In this document: in pieces, positions 9,122 through 19,400 of the stretch
Layout: each line of letters starts with the position of its first letter
Numbering within the stretch: the stretch's first letter is position 1
Source of the DNA: Penium margaritaceum
Taxonomy: Eukaryota > Streptophyta > Zygnematophyceae > Desmidiales > Peniaceae
Length of the DNA stretch: 23,933 nt
Assembly: GCA_023375785.1 (NCBI GenBank)
Contig: SZWC01003883.1
Location: forward strand, 79,003 to 102,935
Reading direction: 5' to 3'
Position numbers and translations under genes: made by a program
The notes under the pieces: generated by a model
Databases searched by the model: none
What the model was told of the DNA's origin: nothing
What the model saw: the letters and a program-made list of their open reading frames with translations, nothing else

Positions 9122-9760
9122 GACATGGGCGCAGGTTGTCACGAAACGGGTGATACGACCGGGCGGATCCTTGTGCCGTGCGGAAGCTGAAGCGGAGGAA
9201 GCGATGGTGGTAGAAATGACAAATGGCTGATTGAGCGCAGGGGCAGAACCACGTGTGTTGAGGAAGGGTTGGTGTGGGTGCAAGTCGTTGCAGACAGGGC
9301 GATTTGACCAGGCGGGTCCATGTGCCGAGCGGAGCGTAAGAGGATAATGACGGAGGAATGATGGGTGATGGAGTGGGCGCAGGGGCAAAACCACGTGCGC
9401 TTCTAAAATATAGGTGGTAGAATGCGGCAAGTGGAAGGCAGGTGCCAACATGCCGTGAGAAATCTGATGTCGGCGTGGGTGCAGGCTGCTACGAAGCGGG
9501 CAGCGAGCTCATGTAGATCCTTGTGCTGGCCACAGATGCGGATGATGATCAAACGGGAGGTTGATGAAAGAGGAGTGGGTGCAGGGGCGAAACCACGTGC
9601 ACTGCGGAAGTTCTCGACGTGGGCGCAGATCATCGCGAAGTGGGCGATGCGACCGGGCGGATCCTTGTGCCGAGCAGAAGATGATGCGGAAACGAAGAGG
9701 GAGGAGGAGGAGGCGGCTGATGGCTGAGTGGGCGCAGGGGCAGAACCACGTGCGCTGCGG
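9122..9760 (-). repeat. Four-copy tandem module in element B
   Basis: Two linked boxes recur four times. Box 1 resembles GGGCGGATCCTTGTGCCG with its upstream part and lies at about 9122-9178, 9272-9327, 9472-9525 and 9619-9671. Box 2 resembles GCAGGGGCAGAACCACGTGC and lies at about 9235-9256, 9377-9400, 9579-9600 and 9731-9752. The unit is about 140-200 bp and the copies are diverged. Each box 2 carries the palindrome CACGTG. On the minus strand the units encode recurring short peptides such as HKDPPGRI, but in shifting frames, so conserved coding is unlikely. Confidence 0.75.
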
Positions 9761-10345
9761 AGACTGATGAGGAGAACTGATGCGAAGGTGATGCAAATGA
9801 TTGGCAAGGATGGCGATGCTGATGAGGAGCTGTTCGAGGAGGTCCAATGAAGCTGAGATGAGGAAGAGGACGGAGGGCGGCTTGAAGAAGACAGATGATA
9901 AGGGTTGAGGACAGGAGATGAAGGTGATGATGACGCAAAGATGAAAAGATGGGAAGACTGTTGAAGATGATGCACGCGTGATGGAGGCAGAAGATGGAAA
10001 TAATGGTAGGGAGAGAATGGCGGCGAGATGAAGCCACCAAGTGCTCTGCNCTGCGGAGACTGATGAGGAGAACTGATGCGAAGGTGATGCAAATGATTGG
10101 CAAGGATGGCGATGCTGATGAGGAGCTGTTCGAGGAGGTCCAATGAAGCTGAGATGAGGAAGAGGACGGAGGGCGGCTTGAAGAAGACAGATGATAAGGG
10201 TTGAGGACAGGAGATGAAGGTGATGATGACATAAAGATGAAAAGATGGGAAGACTGTTGAAGATGATGCACGCGTGATGGAGGCAGAAGATGGAAATAAT
10301 GGTAGGGAGAGAACGGCGGCGAGATGAAGCCACCAAGTGCTCTGC
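9755..10345. repeat. 295-bp direct duplication separated by one N
   Basis: 9755-10049 and 10051-10345 are the same length and differ at only three positions that I can see: two adjacent changes near 9934/10230 and one near 10017/10313. The single N at 10050 sits exactly between them. The far more diverged repeats nearby show no such identity. The likeliest cause is a join of overlapping contig ends with a token gap. A recent tandem duplication is possible but less likely. Confidence 0.9.
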
Positions 10346-10393
10346 TTTTTAGGAGAGTGACGGCTTGTTCCCCAGTTGGCCTGAGACCGACAG

Positions 10394-10563
10394 ACAGGAA
10401 GACTGGTGGTGTCCGATATCCTGTTGGCTTGAGGAGACTGATTACAGGAAAGGGAGTCATGCGGCGAGCAAATATTCCAGTCAACTGATGTCAGGAGAGA
10501 GACAGCTTGTTCCCCAGTTGGCTCGTAATGGGAGCAGGAAGACTGGTGGTGTCTGATTTCCTG
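10394..10563 (-). repeat. 140-bp spaced internal repeat of element B
   Basis: ACAGGAAGACTGGTGGTGTC occurs at about 10394-10413, and its counterpart (AGCAGGAAGACTGGTGGTGT) at about 10532-10551. Each is preceded by an AGCTTGTTCCCCAGTTGG-type block (10351-10379 and 10492-10520). Order and spacing are the same as in element A. Confidence 0.85.
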
Positions 10564-11054
10564 ACGGCGGGCGTTGCACTGCTGCTGCTGACGATGCAAG
10601 AAGGTGGTACGAGGATGCGGTACGGCACAACAAGTGAGAAGAGGCTGATGTTGATGGGGCAGATGGCGCAGATGAGGCCAATGAAGGGAAAAGGCGAAGG
10701 ACGGAGGTGCTTGCGACGGGTGAGATCATGGGAGGTAGCAGGTTGTAGACGTTAGGAAGCTTCTCGGAAGTTGACGGCGGGTGGCGGCTCGGGAGCTGCT
10801 TGCGGCTGTTGTACACGCCGAGTCACCGATTGTTGGCCACGGGCACAAAATGGGCACAGGGTTTCCTTAGGATGACGAGCCGTTGCTTTAGCATGACGAG
10901 CACTTTAAGTGGTGCTATTGATATCAGCTGCTGATGAAGCGGAGAGGCGCGAAGTGGCGGTGACGGCGGCGGAGGGGTGCAGAATCAAGAAGGGACATAA
11001 TGGTGGCAGTAGAGCAATGACTCGGTCACGAGACACCAGGTGATGTCGCCTGAT
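10564..11054 (-). other. Element B 5' leader
   Basis: This leader is related to 4812-5302 of element A and of almost equal length. It lies between the primer-binding site and the 140-bp repeats. No coding frame is recognised. Its conservation in an element that lost its genes fits a cis-acting packaging role, by inference. Confidence 0.6.
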
Positions 11055-11066
11055 GCTCTGATACCA
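11055..11066 (-). promoter_or_regulatory. Primer-binding site, initiator tRNA-Met type (B)
   Basis: The minus strand reads TGGTATCAGAGC directly after the LTR end TTCTGACA. It matches plant initiator tRNA-Met and is identical to the site in element A. Confidence 0.95.
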
Positions 11067-11676
11067 TGTCAGAAGAATGCAATGAGAGAGGACGGCAGGA
11101 GCAGAAGCGAGCAGAAGCAATGAAGCAGGCAGAAGTGACGTCGCAGAGTGACGGAAGTAGAGCCTTGGGTGCAGGCCGTAGGAGTTAGGCGCAGGTTTAT
11201 GAAAGGACGCAAGACACTGAAGCTCCAAGGTAGATAGAGTAACGGTGAGAGAACTTGAGGATGAAGCAATGAAGGCGTCGGAAGCAAAAGGTTGAGGGTG
11301 GTGAAGCAAAGGATCGTGAGGAGACAGTGGTGGGCAAAGGCAATGGAAGCAAGAAGCGAGCAGAGCAAGAACACGGTGGTGAAGCCGCGGAACCAAAGGG
11401 AATACTATAAAGAGAACTGTTCTGGTTTCATTTATGAGGGAATGAACATCCTCACTATATAGAACAGAACAGGGGTAAACGGCTTCTTTCTGCTAGCCGG
11501 ACGCGCGTGACAGTTTTATCACTCTATTAGGGGATCACTTGATGTGTCGGTTCAAACCGTCGAGAGACCAAAGAGCCGTTGAGTCAAGGTGGTTCCAATG
11601 ATACCTGAACCTTCTCAAGAGTCGGACTTACCGAGAGGTGGGAGGATCGAGTTTGGTTCTTGCTGTACTTCCAACA
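11067..11676 (-). mobile_element. 5' LTR of element B
   Basis: 610 bp. In element sense it starts TGTTGGAAGTACAGC and ends ATTGCATTCTTCTGACA. It has a good TATA box, CTATATAG, at 11455-11462 (minus) followed by the conserved 18-mer at 11436-11453. It is paired with 7742-8351. It is the only LTR in the window that keeps an intact-looking TATA box. Confidence 0.93.
11436..11462 (-). promoter_or_regulatory. LTR core promoter region (5' LTR of B)
   Basis: CTATATAG is followed by GAGGATGTTCATTCCCTC on the element strand. The 18-mer is identical in LTR-1 (447-464) and the 3' LTR (8111-8128), although the surrounding sequence has diverged. The position just downstream of TATA suggests the transcription start or 5' end of the RNA. 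Confidence 0.6.
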
Positions 11677-11681
11677 CCACT
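11677..11681. repeat. Target-site duplication of element B, right
   Basis: CCACT directly follows the LTR terminus CCAACA and pairs with 7737-7741. Confidence 0.93.
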
Positions 11682-12597
11682 GACCATGACCACAAAGTTT
11701 ACCAAGTGATTTTAACCTCTACGAATCATAAGACAAATCAGCCACGGTCAGAGTGTCCAATCATAGTGCAGATGTACTAGGCATGATCTTGCAGGTACAA
11801 ACAAGGTAGAACAGTGGTGGCTTGGTGTGGCAATTGTGCGCAATGCCTTGACAAAGTTGGCATGTGCCGCTGCCCATGACGACAACGTTTACCAAGAGAC
11901 TTTAACTTATACAAATCGTAACACGAGTCAGCCACGGTCAGAGTGCCTAATCACAGTTCAGATGTATTAGGCATGATCTTGCAGGTATAAAAAGGGTAAA
12001 AAACCGGTGGCTTGGCACGACTATTGTGCGCAATGCCTTGACAAAGTTGGCATGTCCCACTGACCATGACCACAAAGTTTACCTAGTACCGTAAACGGCT
12101 ATGAATCATAACACGAGTCAGCCACGGTCTCTCCAACCACAGTGTAGATATACTGGACATGATCTTGCAGGTATAAACAAGGTAGAATATTGGATGCTCA
12201 GTATGGATATTCGGCGCAATGCCTTGACAAAGTTGGCATATGCCACTAACCATGACCACAAATGCATCCAAGTGACTTTTACTTCTATTGATCATAACAC
12301 GAGTCAGTCACGGTTAGAGAGTCCAGTTACAGTGCACATGTACTAGGCATGATCTTGCAGATACAAACAAGGTATAATACTGGTGGCTCGGTGTGGCTAT
12401 TGTGCGCAATGCCTGGATAAAGTTGGCATGTGCCACTGACCATGACCACAAATGAATCAAAGTGACTATTAATTCTATTGATCATAACACGAGTCAGACA
12501 CGGTCAGAGTATCCAATCACAGTGCACATCTAGTATGCATGACCTTGCATGTATAAACAAGGTAAAAACCCGGTGGCTTTGCACGGCTATTGTGCGC
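11677..12597 (+). repeat. Satellite array 3 (continuation of array 2)
   Basis: About 4.8 monomers in the plus orientation, resuming exactly at the CCACT duplicated by element B. The b/c/a-diagnostic segments give types b, b, c, a, a in order. Arrays 2 and 3 joined, less one CCACT, total about 3050 bp, or 16 monomers. The array ends within a monomer at CTATTGTGCGC. Confidence 0.92.
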
Positions 12598-12605
12598 CTG
12601 CAAGA
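12590..12605. other. Satellite polarity switch
   Basis: Up to 12597 the satellite reads in the plus orientation (CACGGCTATTGTGCGC). From 12598 it reads as the reverse complement (CTGCAAGATCAAGCC). No spacer or other element lies between. The two half-monomers are cut at different phases, so this is an inversion or fold-back junction and not a perfect palindrome. Confidence 0.9.
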
Positions 12606-14400
12606 TCAAGCCTAGTACATATGCACTGTGACTGGACACTCTGACCGTGTTTGACTCGTGTTATGATTAATATAAGTAAAAGTCACTTGGATACATTTGT
12701 GGTCATGGTCAGTGGCACATGCCAACTTTGTCAAGGCATTGTGCACAATAGCCACACTGAGCCACCAGTATTTTACCTTGTTTATACCTGCTAGGTCATG
12801 CCCAGTACATCTACACTGTGATTGGGCACTCTGACCGTGGCTGACTCGTGTTATGATTCATAGCCGTTTAAGGTACTTGATAAACTTTGTGGTCATGGTC
12901 AGTGGCACATGCCAACTTTGTCAAGGCATTGCGCACAATAGCCGTGCCAGGCCACCGGGTTTTTAACTTGTTTATACCTGCAAGGTCATGCATATTATAT
13001 GTGCACTGTGATTGGGCACTCTGACCGTGGCTGACTCGTATTACGATTCGTAGAAGTTAAAGTCACTTGGTAAACATTGTGGTCATTGTCAGTGGCACAT
13101 GCCAACTTTGTCAATGGATTGCGCACAATAGCCAAACCGAGCCACCAGTATTCTACCTTGTTTGCACCTGCAAGATCATGCCTAGTACATCTGCACTGTG
13201 GTTGAACATTCAGACAGTGGCTGACTCGTGTTATGATCAATAGAAGTAAAAGTCACTTGGATATATTTGTGGTCATGGTCAGTGGCACATGCCAACTTTG
13301 CCAAGGAATTGCGCACAATAGCCACACCAAGCCACCATTATTCTACCTTGTTTATACCTTCAAGGTCATGCCTAGTATATCTGCACCGTGATTGGACACT
13401 CTGACCGTGGCTGACTCGTGTTATGATTCATAGCCGTTTAATGTACTTGGTAAACTTTGTGGTCATGGTCAGTGTCACATGCCAACTTTGTCAAGGCATT
13501 GCGCACCATAGCCATGCCAAGCCACCGGTTTGTTTCCTTGTTTATACTTGCACGGTCATGCATATTAGATGTGCGCTTTGATTGGGCACTCTGACTGTGG
13601 CTGACTCGTGTTATGATTCGTAGAAGTTAAAGTCACTTGGTAAACTTTGTGGTCATGATCAGTGGCACATGCAAACTTTGTAAAGGCATTGTGCACAATA
13701 GCCACATGGAGCCGCCAGTATTCTACCTTGTTTGCACCAGCAAGATCATGCCTAGTACACCTGCACTGTGATTGGACACCCTGACCGTGATTGACTCGTG
13801 TAATGATCAATAGAACTAAAATTCACTTGGATATATTTGTGGTCATGGTCAGTGGCACATGCCAACTTTGTCAAGGCATTGCGCACAATAGCCACACCAA
13901 GCCACCAGCATTTTACCTTCATTATACCTATAAGTTCATGCCTAGTATATACGCACTGTGATTGGACACTCTGACCGTGGTTGACTCGTGTTATGATTCA
14001 TAGCCGTTAAAGGTACTTGGTAAACTTTGTGGTCATGGCAGTGGCACATGCCAACTTTATCAAGGCATTCCGCACAATAGCCGTGCCAAGCTAACGGTTT
14101 TTTACCCTTTTTTTACCTGCAAGGTCGTGCATATCAGATGTGCGCTGTGGTTGGGCACTCTGACCGTGGCTGACTCGTGTTACGATTCATAAGGTTTAAG
14201 TCACATGGTAAACTTTGTGGTCATGGTCAGTGGCACATGCCAGCTTTGTCAAGGCATTGCACACAATAGCCACACCGAGCCACCAGTATTCTGCCTTTTT
14301 GGAACCTGCAAGATCATGCCTAGTACATCTGCAATGTGATTGGACACTCTGACCGCGGTCGACTCGTGTTATGATCAATAGAAGTAAAAGTCACTTGGAT
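12598..14400 (-). repeat. Block duplication, copy 1 (3990-bp offset)
   Basis: Monomer-specific variants here return at a constant offset of 3990 bp (21 monomers) in 16588-18392. Examples are GATTAATATAAG at 12665/16655, TGTTTCCTTG at 13531/17521 and TTTTACCTTC at 13911/17901. A 2-bp shift near 14190 makes the offset 3992. Copy 1 starts exactly at the polarity switch. Confidence 0.85.
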
Positions 14401-14689
14401 ACATTTGTGGTCATGGTCAGTGGCACATGCCAACTTTGTGAAGGCATTGCGCACAATAGCCAAACTGAGCCACCAGTATTCTACCTTGTTTGCACCTGCA
14501 AGATCATGCCTAGTACATCCGCACTGTGATTGGACACTCTGACCGTGGCTGACTCGTGTTATGATCAATATAAGTAAATGTCACTTGGATACATTTGTGG
14601 TAATGGTTAGTGGCACATGCCAACTTTGTCAAGGCATTACGCACAATAGCCACACCGAGTCACTAGTATTTTACCTTGATTGTACATGT

Positions 14690-16660
14690 AAGGTCATGCC
14701 CAGTATATATGCACTGTGATTGGACACTCTGACCGTGGCTGACTCGTGTTGTGATTCATAGCCGTTAAAGGTACTTGGTAAACTTTGTTGTCATGGCAGT
14801 GGCACATGCCAGCTTTGTCAAGGCATTCCCCACAATAGCCGTGCCAAGACACCGATTTTTTAACTTTTTTATACCTGCAAGATCGTGCACATTAGATGTG
14901 CGATGTGCTTGGACACTCTGACAGTGGCTGACTCGTGTTACGATTTGTAGAAGTTAAAGTCACATGGTAAACTTTGTGGTCATGGTCAGTGGCACATCCC
15001 AACTTTGTCAAGGCATTGCGCACAATAGCCACATTGAGCCACCAGTATTCTTCCTTTTTTTAACCTGCAAGATCATGCCTAGTACATCTGCACTGTGACT
15101 GGACACTCTGACCGTGGTTGACTCATGTTATGATCAATAGAAGTAAAAGTCACTTGGATACATCTGTGGTCATGGTCAGTGGCACATGCAAACTTTGTCA
15201 AGGCATTGCGCAAAACAGGCACACCGAGCCACTAGTAGTCTATCTTGTTTGTAACTGCAAGATCATGCCTAGTACATCTACACTGTGATCGGACACTCTG
15301 ACCGTGGCTGACTCGGGTCATCATCAATAGAAGTAAAAGTCACTTGGATAAATTTTTTGGTCATGGTCAGTAGCACATGCCAGCGTTGTCAAGGAATTGT
15401 GCATAATAGCCACACCGAGCCACCAGTACTCTACATTGTTTGCACCTGCAAGATGAAGCCTAGTACATCTGCACTGTGATTGGACACTCTGACCGTGGTT
15501 GACTCGTGTCGTGATTAATATAAGTAAAAGTCACTTGGATACATTTGTGGTCATGGTCAGTGTGGCACATGCCAACTTTGTCAAGGCATTGCGCACAATA
15601 GCCAAACTGAGCCACCAATATTCTACCTTGTTTGCACCTGCAAGATCATGCCCAGTACGTCTGCACTGTGATTGGACACTCTGACCGTGGCTGACTCGTG
15701 TTATGATCAATAGAAGTAAAAGTCACTTGGATACATTTGTGGTCATGGTTAGTGGCACATGCCAACTTTGTCAAGGCATTACGCACAATAGCCACACCGA
15801 GTCACCAGTATTTTACCTTGATTATGCATGTAAGGTCATGCCCAGTATATATCCACTGTGATTGGACACTCTGACCGTGGCTGACTTGTGTTGTGATTCA
15901 TAGCCGTTAAAGGTACTTGGTAAACTTTGTTGTCATGGCAGTGGCACATGCCAACTTTGTTAAGGCATTCCGCACAATAGCCGTGCCAAGTCACCGATCT
16001 TTTCACTTATTTATACCTGCAAGATCGTGCATATTAGATGTGCGATGTGCTTGGAAACTCTGACCGTGGCTGACTCGTGTTACGATTTGTAGAAGTTAAA
16101 GTCACATGGTAAACTTTGTGGTCATGGTCAGTGGCACATGCCAACTTTGTCAAGGCATTGCGCACAATAGCCACATTGAGCCACCAGTATTCTACCTTTC
16201 TTGAACCTGCAAGATCATTCCTAGTACATCTACACTGTGACTGGACACTCTGACCGTGGCTGACTCGTGCTATGATCAATAGAGGTAAAAGTCACTTGGA
16301 TACATTTGTGGTCATGGTCAGTGGCACATGCAAATTTTGTCAAGGCATTGCGCAAAACAGGCACACCGAGCCACTAGTAGTCTACCTTGTTTGTAACTGC
16401 AAGATCATGCCTAGTACATCTACACTATGATTGTACACTCTGACCGTGGCTGACTCGGGTCATCATCAATAGAAGTAAAAGTCAGTTGGATAAATTATTT
16501 GGTCATGGTCAGTGGCACATGCCAACGTTGTCAAGGAATTGTGAACGATAGCCACGCCGAGCCACCAGTATTCTACATTGTTTGCACCTGCAAGATCAAC
16601 CCTAGTACATCTGCACTGTGATTGGACACTCTGACCGTGGTTGACTCGTGTTATGATTAA
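14690..16660 (-). repeat. Six-monomer tandem block, two copies
   Basis: About 14690-15520 and 15830-16660 share rare variants at an offset of about 1142 bp, six monomers. Examples are ACTCGGGTCATCATCAATAG at 15311/16453, GCAAAACAGGCACACCGAG near 15210/16350 and GATTAATATAAG at 15513/16655. Confidence 0.8.
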
Positions 16661-18392
16661 TATAAGTAAAAGTCACTTGGATACATTTGTGGTCATGGTC
16701 AGTGGCACATGCAAACTTTGTCAAGGCATTGCGCACAATAGGCACACCGAGCCACCAGCATTTTATCTTGTTTATACCTGCTAGGTCATGCCCAGTACAT
16801 CTATACTGTGATTGGGCACTCTGACCGTGGCTGACTCGTGTTATGATTCATAGCCGTTTAAGTTACTTCATAAACTTTGTGGTCATGGTCAGTGGCACAT
16901 GCCAACTTTGTCAAGGCATTGCGCACAATAGCCGTGCCAGGCCACCAGTTTTTTAACTTGTTTATACCTGCAAGGTCATGCATATTAGATTTGCACTGTG
17001 ATTGGGCACTCTGACCGTGGCTGACTCGTATTAGGATTCGTAGAAGTTAAAGTCACTTGGTAAACTTTGTGGTCATGGTCAGTGGCACATGCCAACTTTG
17101 TCAAGGCATTACGCACAATAGCCAAACCGAGCCACCAGCATTCTACCTTGTTTGCACCTGCAACATCATTCCTAGTACATCTGCACTGTGGTTGGACACT
17201 CTGACCGTGGCTGACTCGTGTTATGATCAATAGAAGTAAAAGTCACTTGGATACATTTATGGTCATGGTCAGTGGCACATGCCAACTTTGCGAAGGAATT
17301 GCGAACAATAGCCACACCGAGCCACCATTATTCTACCTTGTTTATACCTGCAAGCTCGTGCCCAATACATCTGCACTGTGATTGGACACTCTGACCGTGG
17401 CTGACTCGTGTTATGATTCATAGCCGTTTAAGGTACTTGGTCAACTTTGTGGTCATGGTCAGTGTCACATGCCAACTTTGTCAAGGCATTGCGCACCATA
17501 GCCGTGCCAAGCCACCGGTTTGTTTCCTTGTTTATACTTGCACGGTCATGCATATTAGATGTGCGCTTTGATTGGGCACTCTGACCGTGGCTGACTTGTG
17601 TTATGATTCGTAGAAGTTAAAGTCACTTGGTAAACTTTGTGGTCATGATCAGTGGCACATGCCAAATTTGTCAAGGCATTGTGCACAATAGCCACATGGA
17701 GCCGCCAGTATTCTACCTTGTTTGCACCTGCAAGATCACGCCTAGCACATCTACACTGTGATTGGACACTCTGACCGTGACTGACTCGTGTTTTGATCAA
17801 TAGAAGTAAAAGTCACTTGGATACATTTGTGGTCATGGTCAGTGGCACATGCCAACTTTGTCAAGGCATTGCGCACAATAGCCACACCGAGCCACCGGTA
17901 TTTTACCTTCATTATACATATAAGGTCCTGCCCAGTATATATGCACTGTGATTGGACACTCTGACCGTGGCTGACTCGTGTTATGATTCATAGCGGTTAA
18001 AGGTACTTGGTAAACTTTGTCGTCATGACAGTGGCACATGCCAACTTTGTCAAGGCATTCCGCACAATAGCCGTGCCAAGCCACCTGTTTTTTACCTTGT
18101 TTATACCTGCAAGGTCGTGCATATTAGATGCGCGCTGTGGTTGGGCACTCTGACCGTGGCTGACTCGTGTTACGATTCGTAAAAGTTAAAGTCACATGGT
18201 AAAATTTGTGGTCATGGTCAGTGGCACATGCCAACTTTGTCAAGGCATTGCGCACAATAGCCACATCAAGCCACCAGTATTCTACCTTCTTTGAACCTGC
18301 AAGATCATGCCTAGTACATCTGCACTGTGATTGGACACTCTGACTGTGGCTGGCTCGTGTTATGATCAATAGAAGTAAAAGTCACTTGGATA
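16588..18392 (-). repeat. Block duplication, copy 2 (3990-bp offset)
   Basis: This is the counterpart of 12598-14400. After it, similarity continues at an offset of about 3800 bp (AAGGTCATGC at 14690/18491) because copy 1 has one additional type-a monomer. The duplicated tract is thus about 2.4-2.5 kb in total. Confidence 0.85.
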
Positions 18393-19319
18393 CATTTGTG
18401 GTCATGGTTAGTGGCACATGCCAACTTTGTCAAGGCATTGCGCAGAATAGCCACACCGAGTCACCAGTATTTTACCTTGATTATACATGTAAGGTCATGC
18501 CCAGTATATATGCACTGTGATTGGACATTCTGACCGTGGCTGACTCGTGTTGTGATTCATAGCCGTTAAAGGTACTTGGTAAACTTTGTTGTTATGGCAG
18601 TGGCACATGCCAACTTTGTAAAGGCATTCCGCACAATGGCCGTGCCAAGCCACCGATTTTTTTGCTTGTTTATACCTGCAAGATCGTGCATATTAGATGT
18701 GCGATGTGCTTGGACACTCTGATCATGGCTGACTCGTGTTACGATTTGTAGAAGTTAAAGTCACATGGTTAACTTTGTGGTCATAGTCATTGGCACATGC
18801 CAACTTTGTCAAGGCATTGCGCACAATAGCCACACCGAGCCACCAGTATTCTACCTTTTTTGAACCTGCAAGATCATGCCTAGTACATATGCACTGTGAT
18901 TGGACACTCTGACTGCGGCTGACTCGTGTTATGATCAATAGAAGTAAAAGTCACTTGGATCCATTTGTGGTCACGGTCAGTGGCACATGCCAACTTTGTC
19001 AAGGCATTGCGCACAATAGCCAAACTGAGCCACCAGTATTCTACCTTGTTTGCCCCTACAAGATCATGCATAGTACATCTGCACCGTGATTGGATACTCT
19101 GACCGTGGCTGTCTCGTGTTATGATCAATAGAAGTAAAAGTCATTTGGATACATTTGTGGTCATGGTCAGTTACACATGCCAACTTTGTCAAGGCATTGC
19201 GCAAAATAGCCACACCGAGCCACGAATATTCTAACTTGTTTGTACCTGCAAGATCATGCCCAGTATATCTGCACTGTGATTGGACAATCTGACCGTGGCT
19301 GACTCGTGTTATGATTTAT

Positions 19320-19400
19320 AGCCGTTAAATGTACTTGGAAAACTTAGTGGTCATGGTCAGTGGCACAAGGCATTGCGCAAAATAGCCACCGGTTCTTTAC
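19320..19400 (-). repeat. Satellite monomer lacking its core dyad
   Basis: At about 19359-19378 the plus strand reads CAGTGGCACAAGGCATTGCG. The normal sequence has 14 further bases (TGCCAACTTTGTCA) between GGCACA and AGGCATT. A second small deletion follows just downstream, where AATAGCC passes straight to ACCGG. The dyad found in nearly all other monomers is destroyed. Confidence 0.8.

Larger units (their letters stand above)
7742..11676 (-). mobile_element. Retroelement B, LTR element with intact termini
   Basis: The element is 3935 bp as assembled (one N included) and oriented on the minus strand. It has two LTRs of 610 bp each, termini TGTT...GACA in element sense, an initiator tRNA-Met primer-binding site and a 5-bp CCACT target-site duplication. 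The internal 2.7 kb holds a conserved leader, 140-bp repeats, a purine-skewed insert with tandem modules and at most a short gag-like remnant. Protease, integrase, reverse transcriptase and RNase H are not recognisable, and no polypurine tract is seen next to the 3' LTR. It looks like a non-autonomous derivative that moved with proteins supplied in trans, inserted long ago because its LTRs differ by roughly 15 percent by eye. Confidence 0.88.

Noticed and set aside
9403..10599. 398-codon minus-strand open frame and the overlapping 275- and 284-codon frames
   Set aside because: All three minus-strand frames are open because the plus strand is purine-rich. The translation is Ser/Pro/His low complexity, crosses the N, and repeats because of the 295-bp duplication.
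12590..12605. Long perfect palindrome or cruciform at the polarity switch
   Set aside because: The two half-monomers end at different phases, so the immediate flanks are not reverse complements of each other. The inverted homology is between whole arrays, not a tight hairpin.
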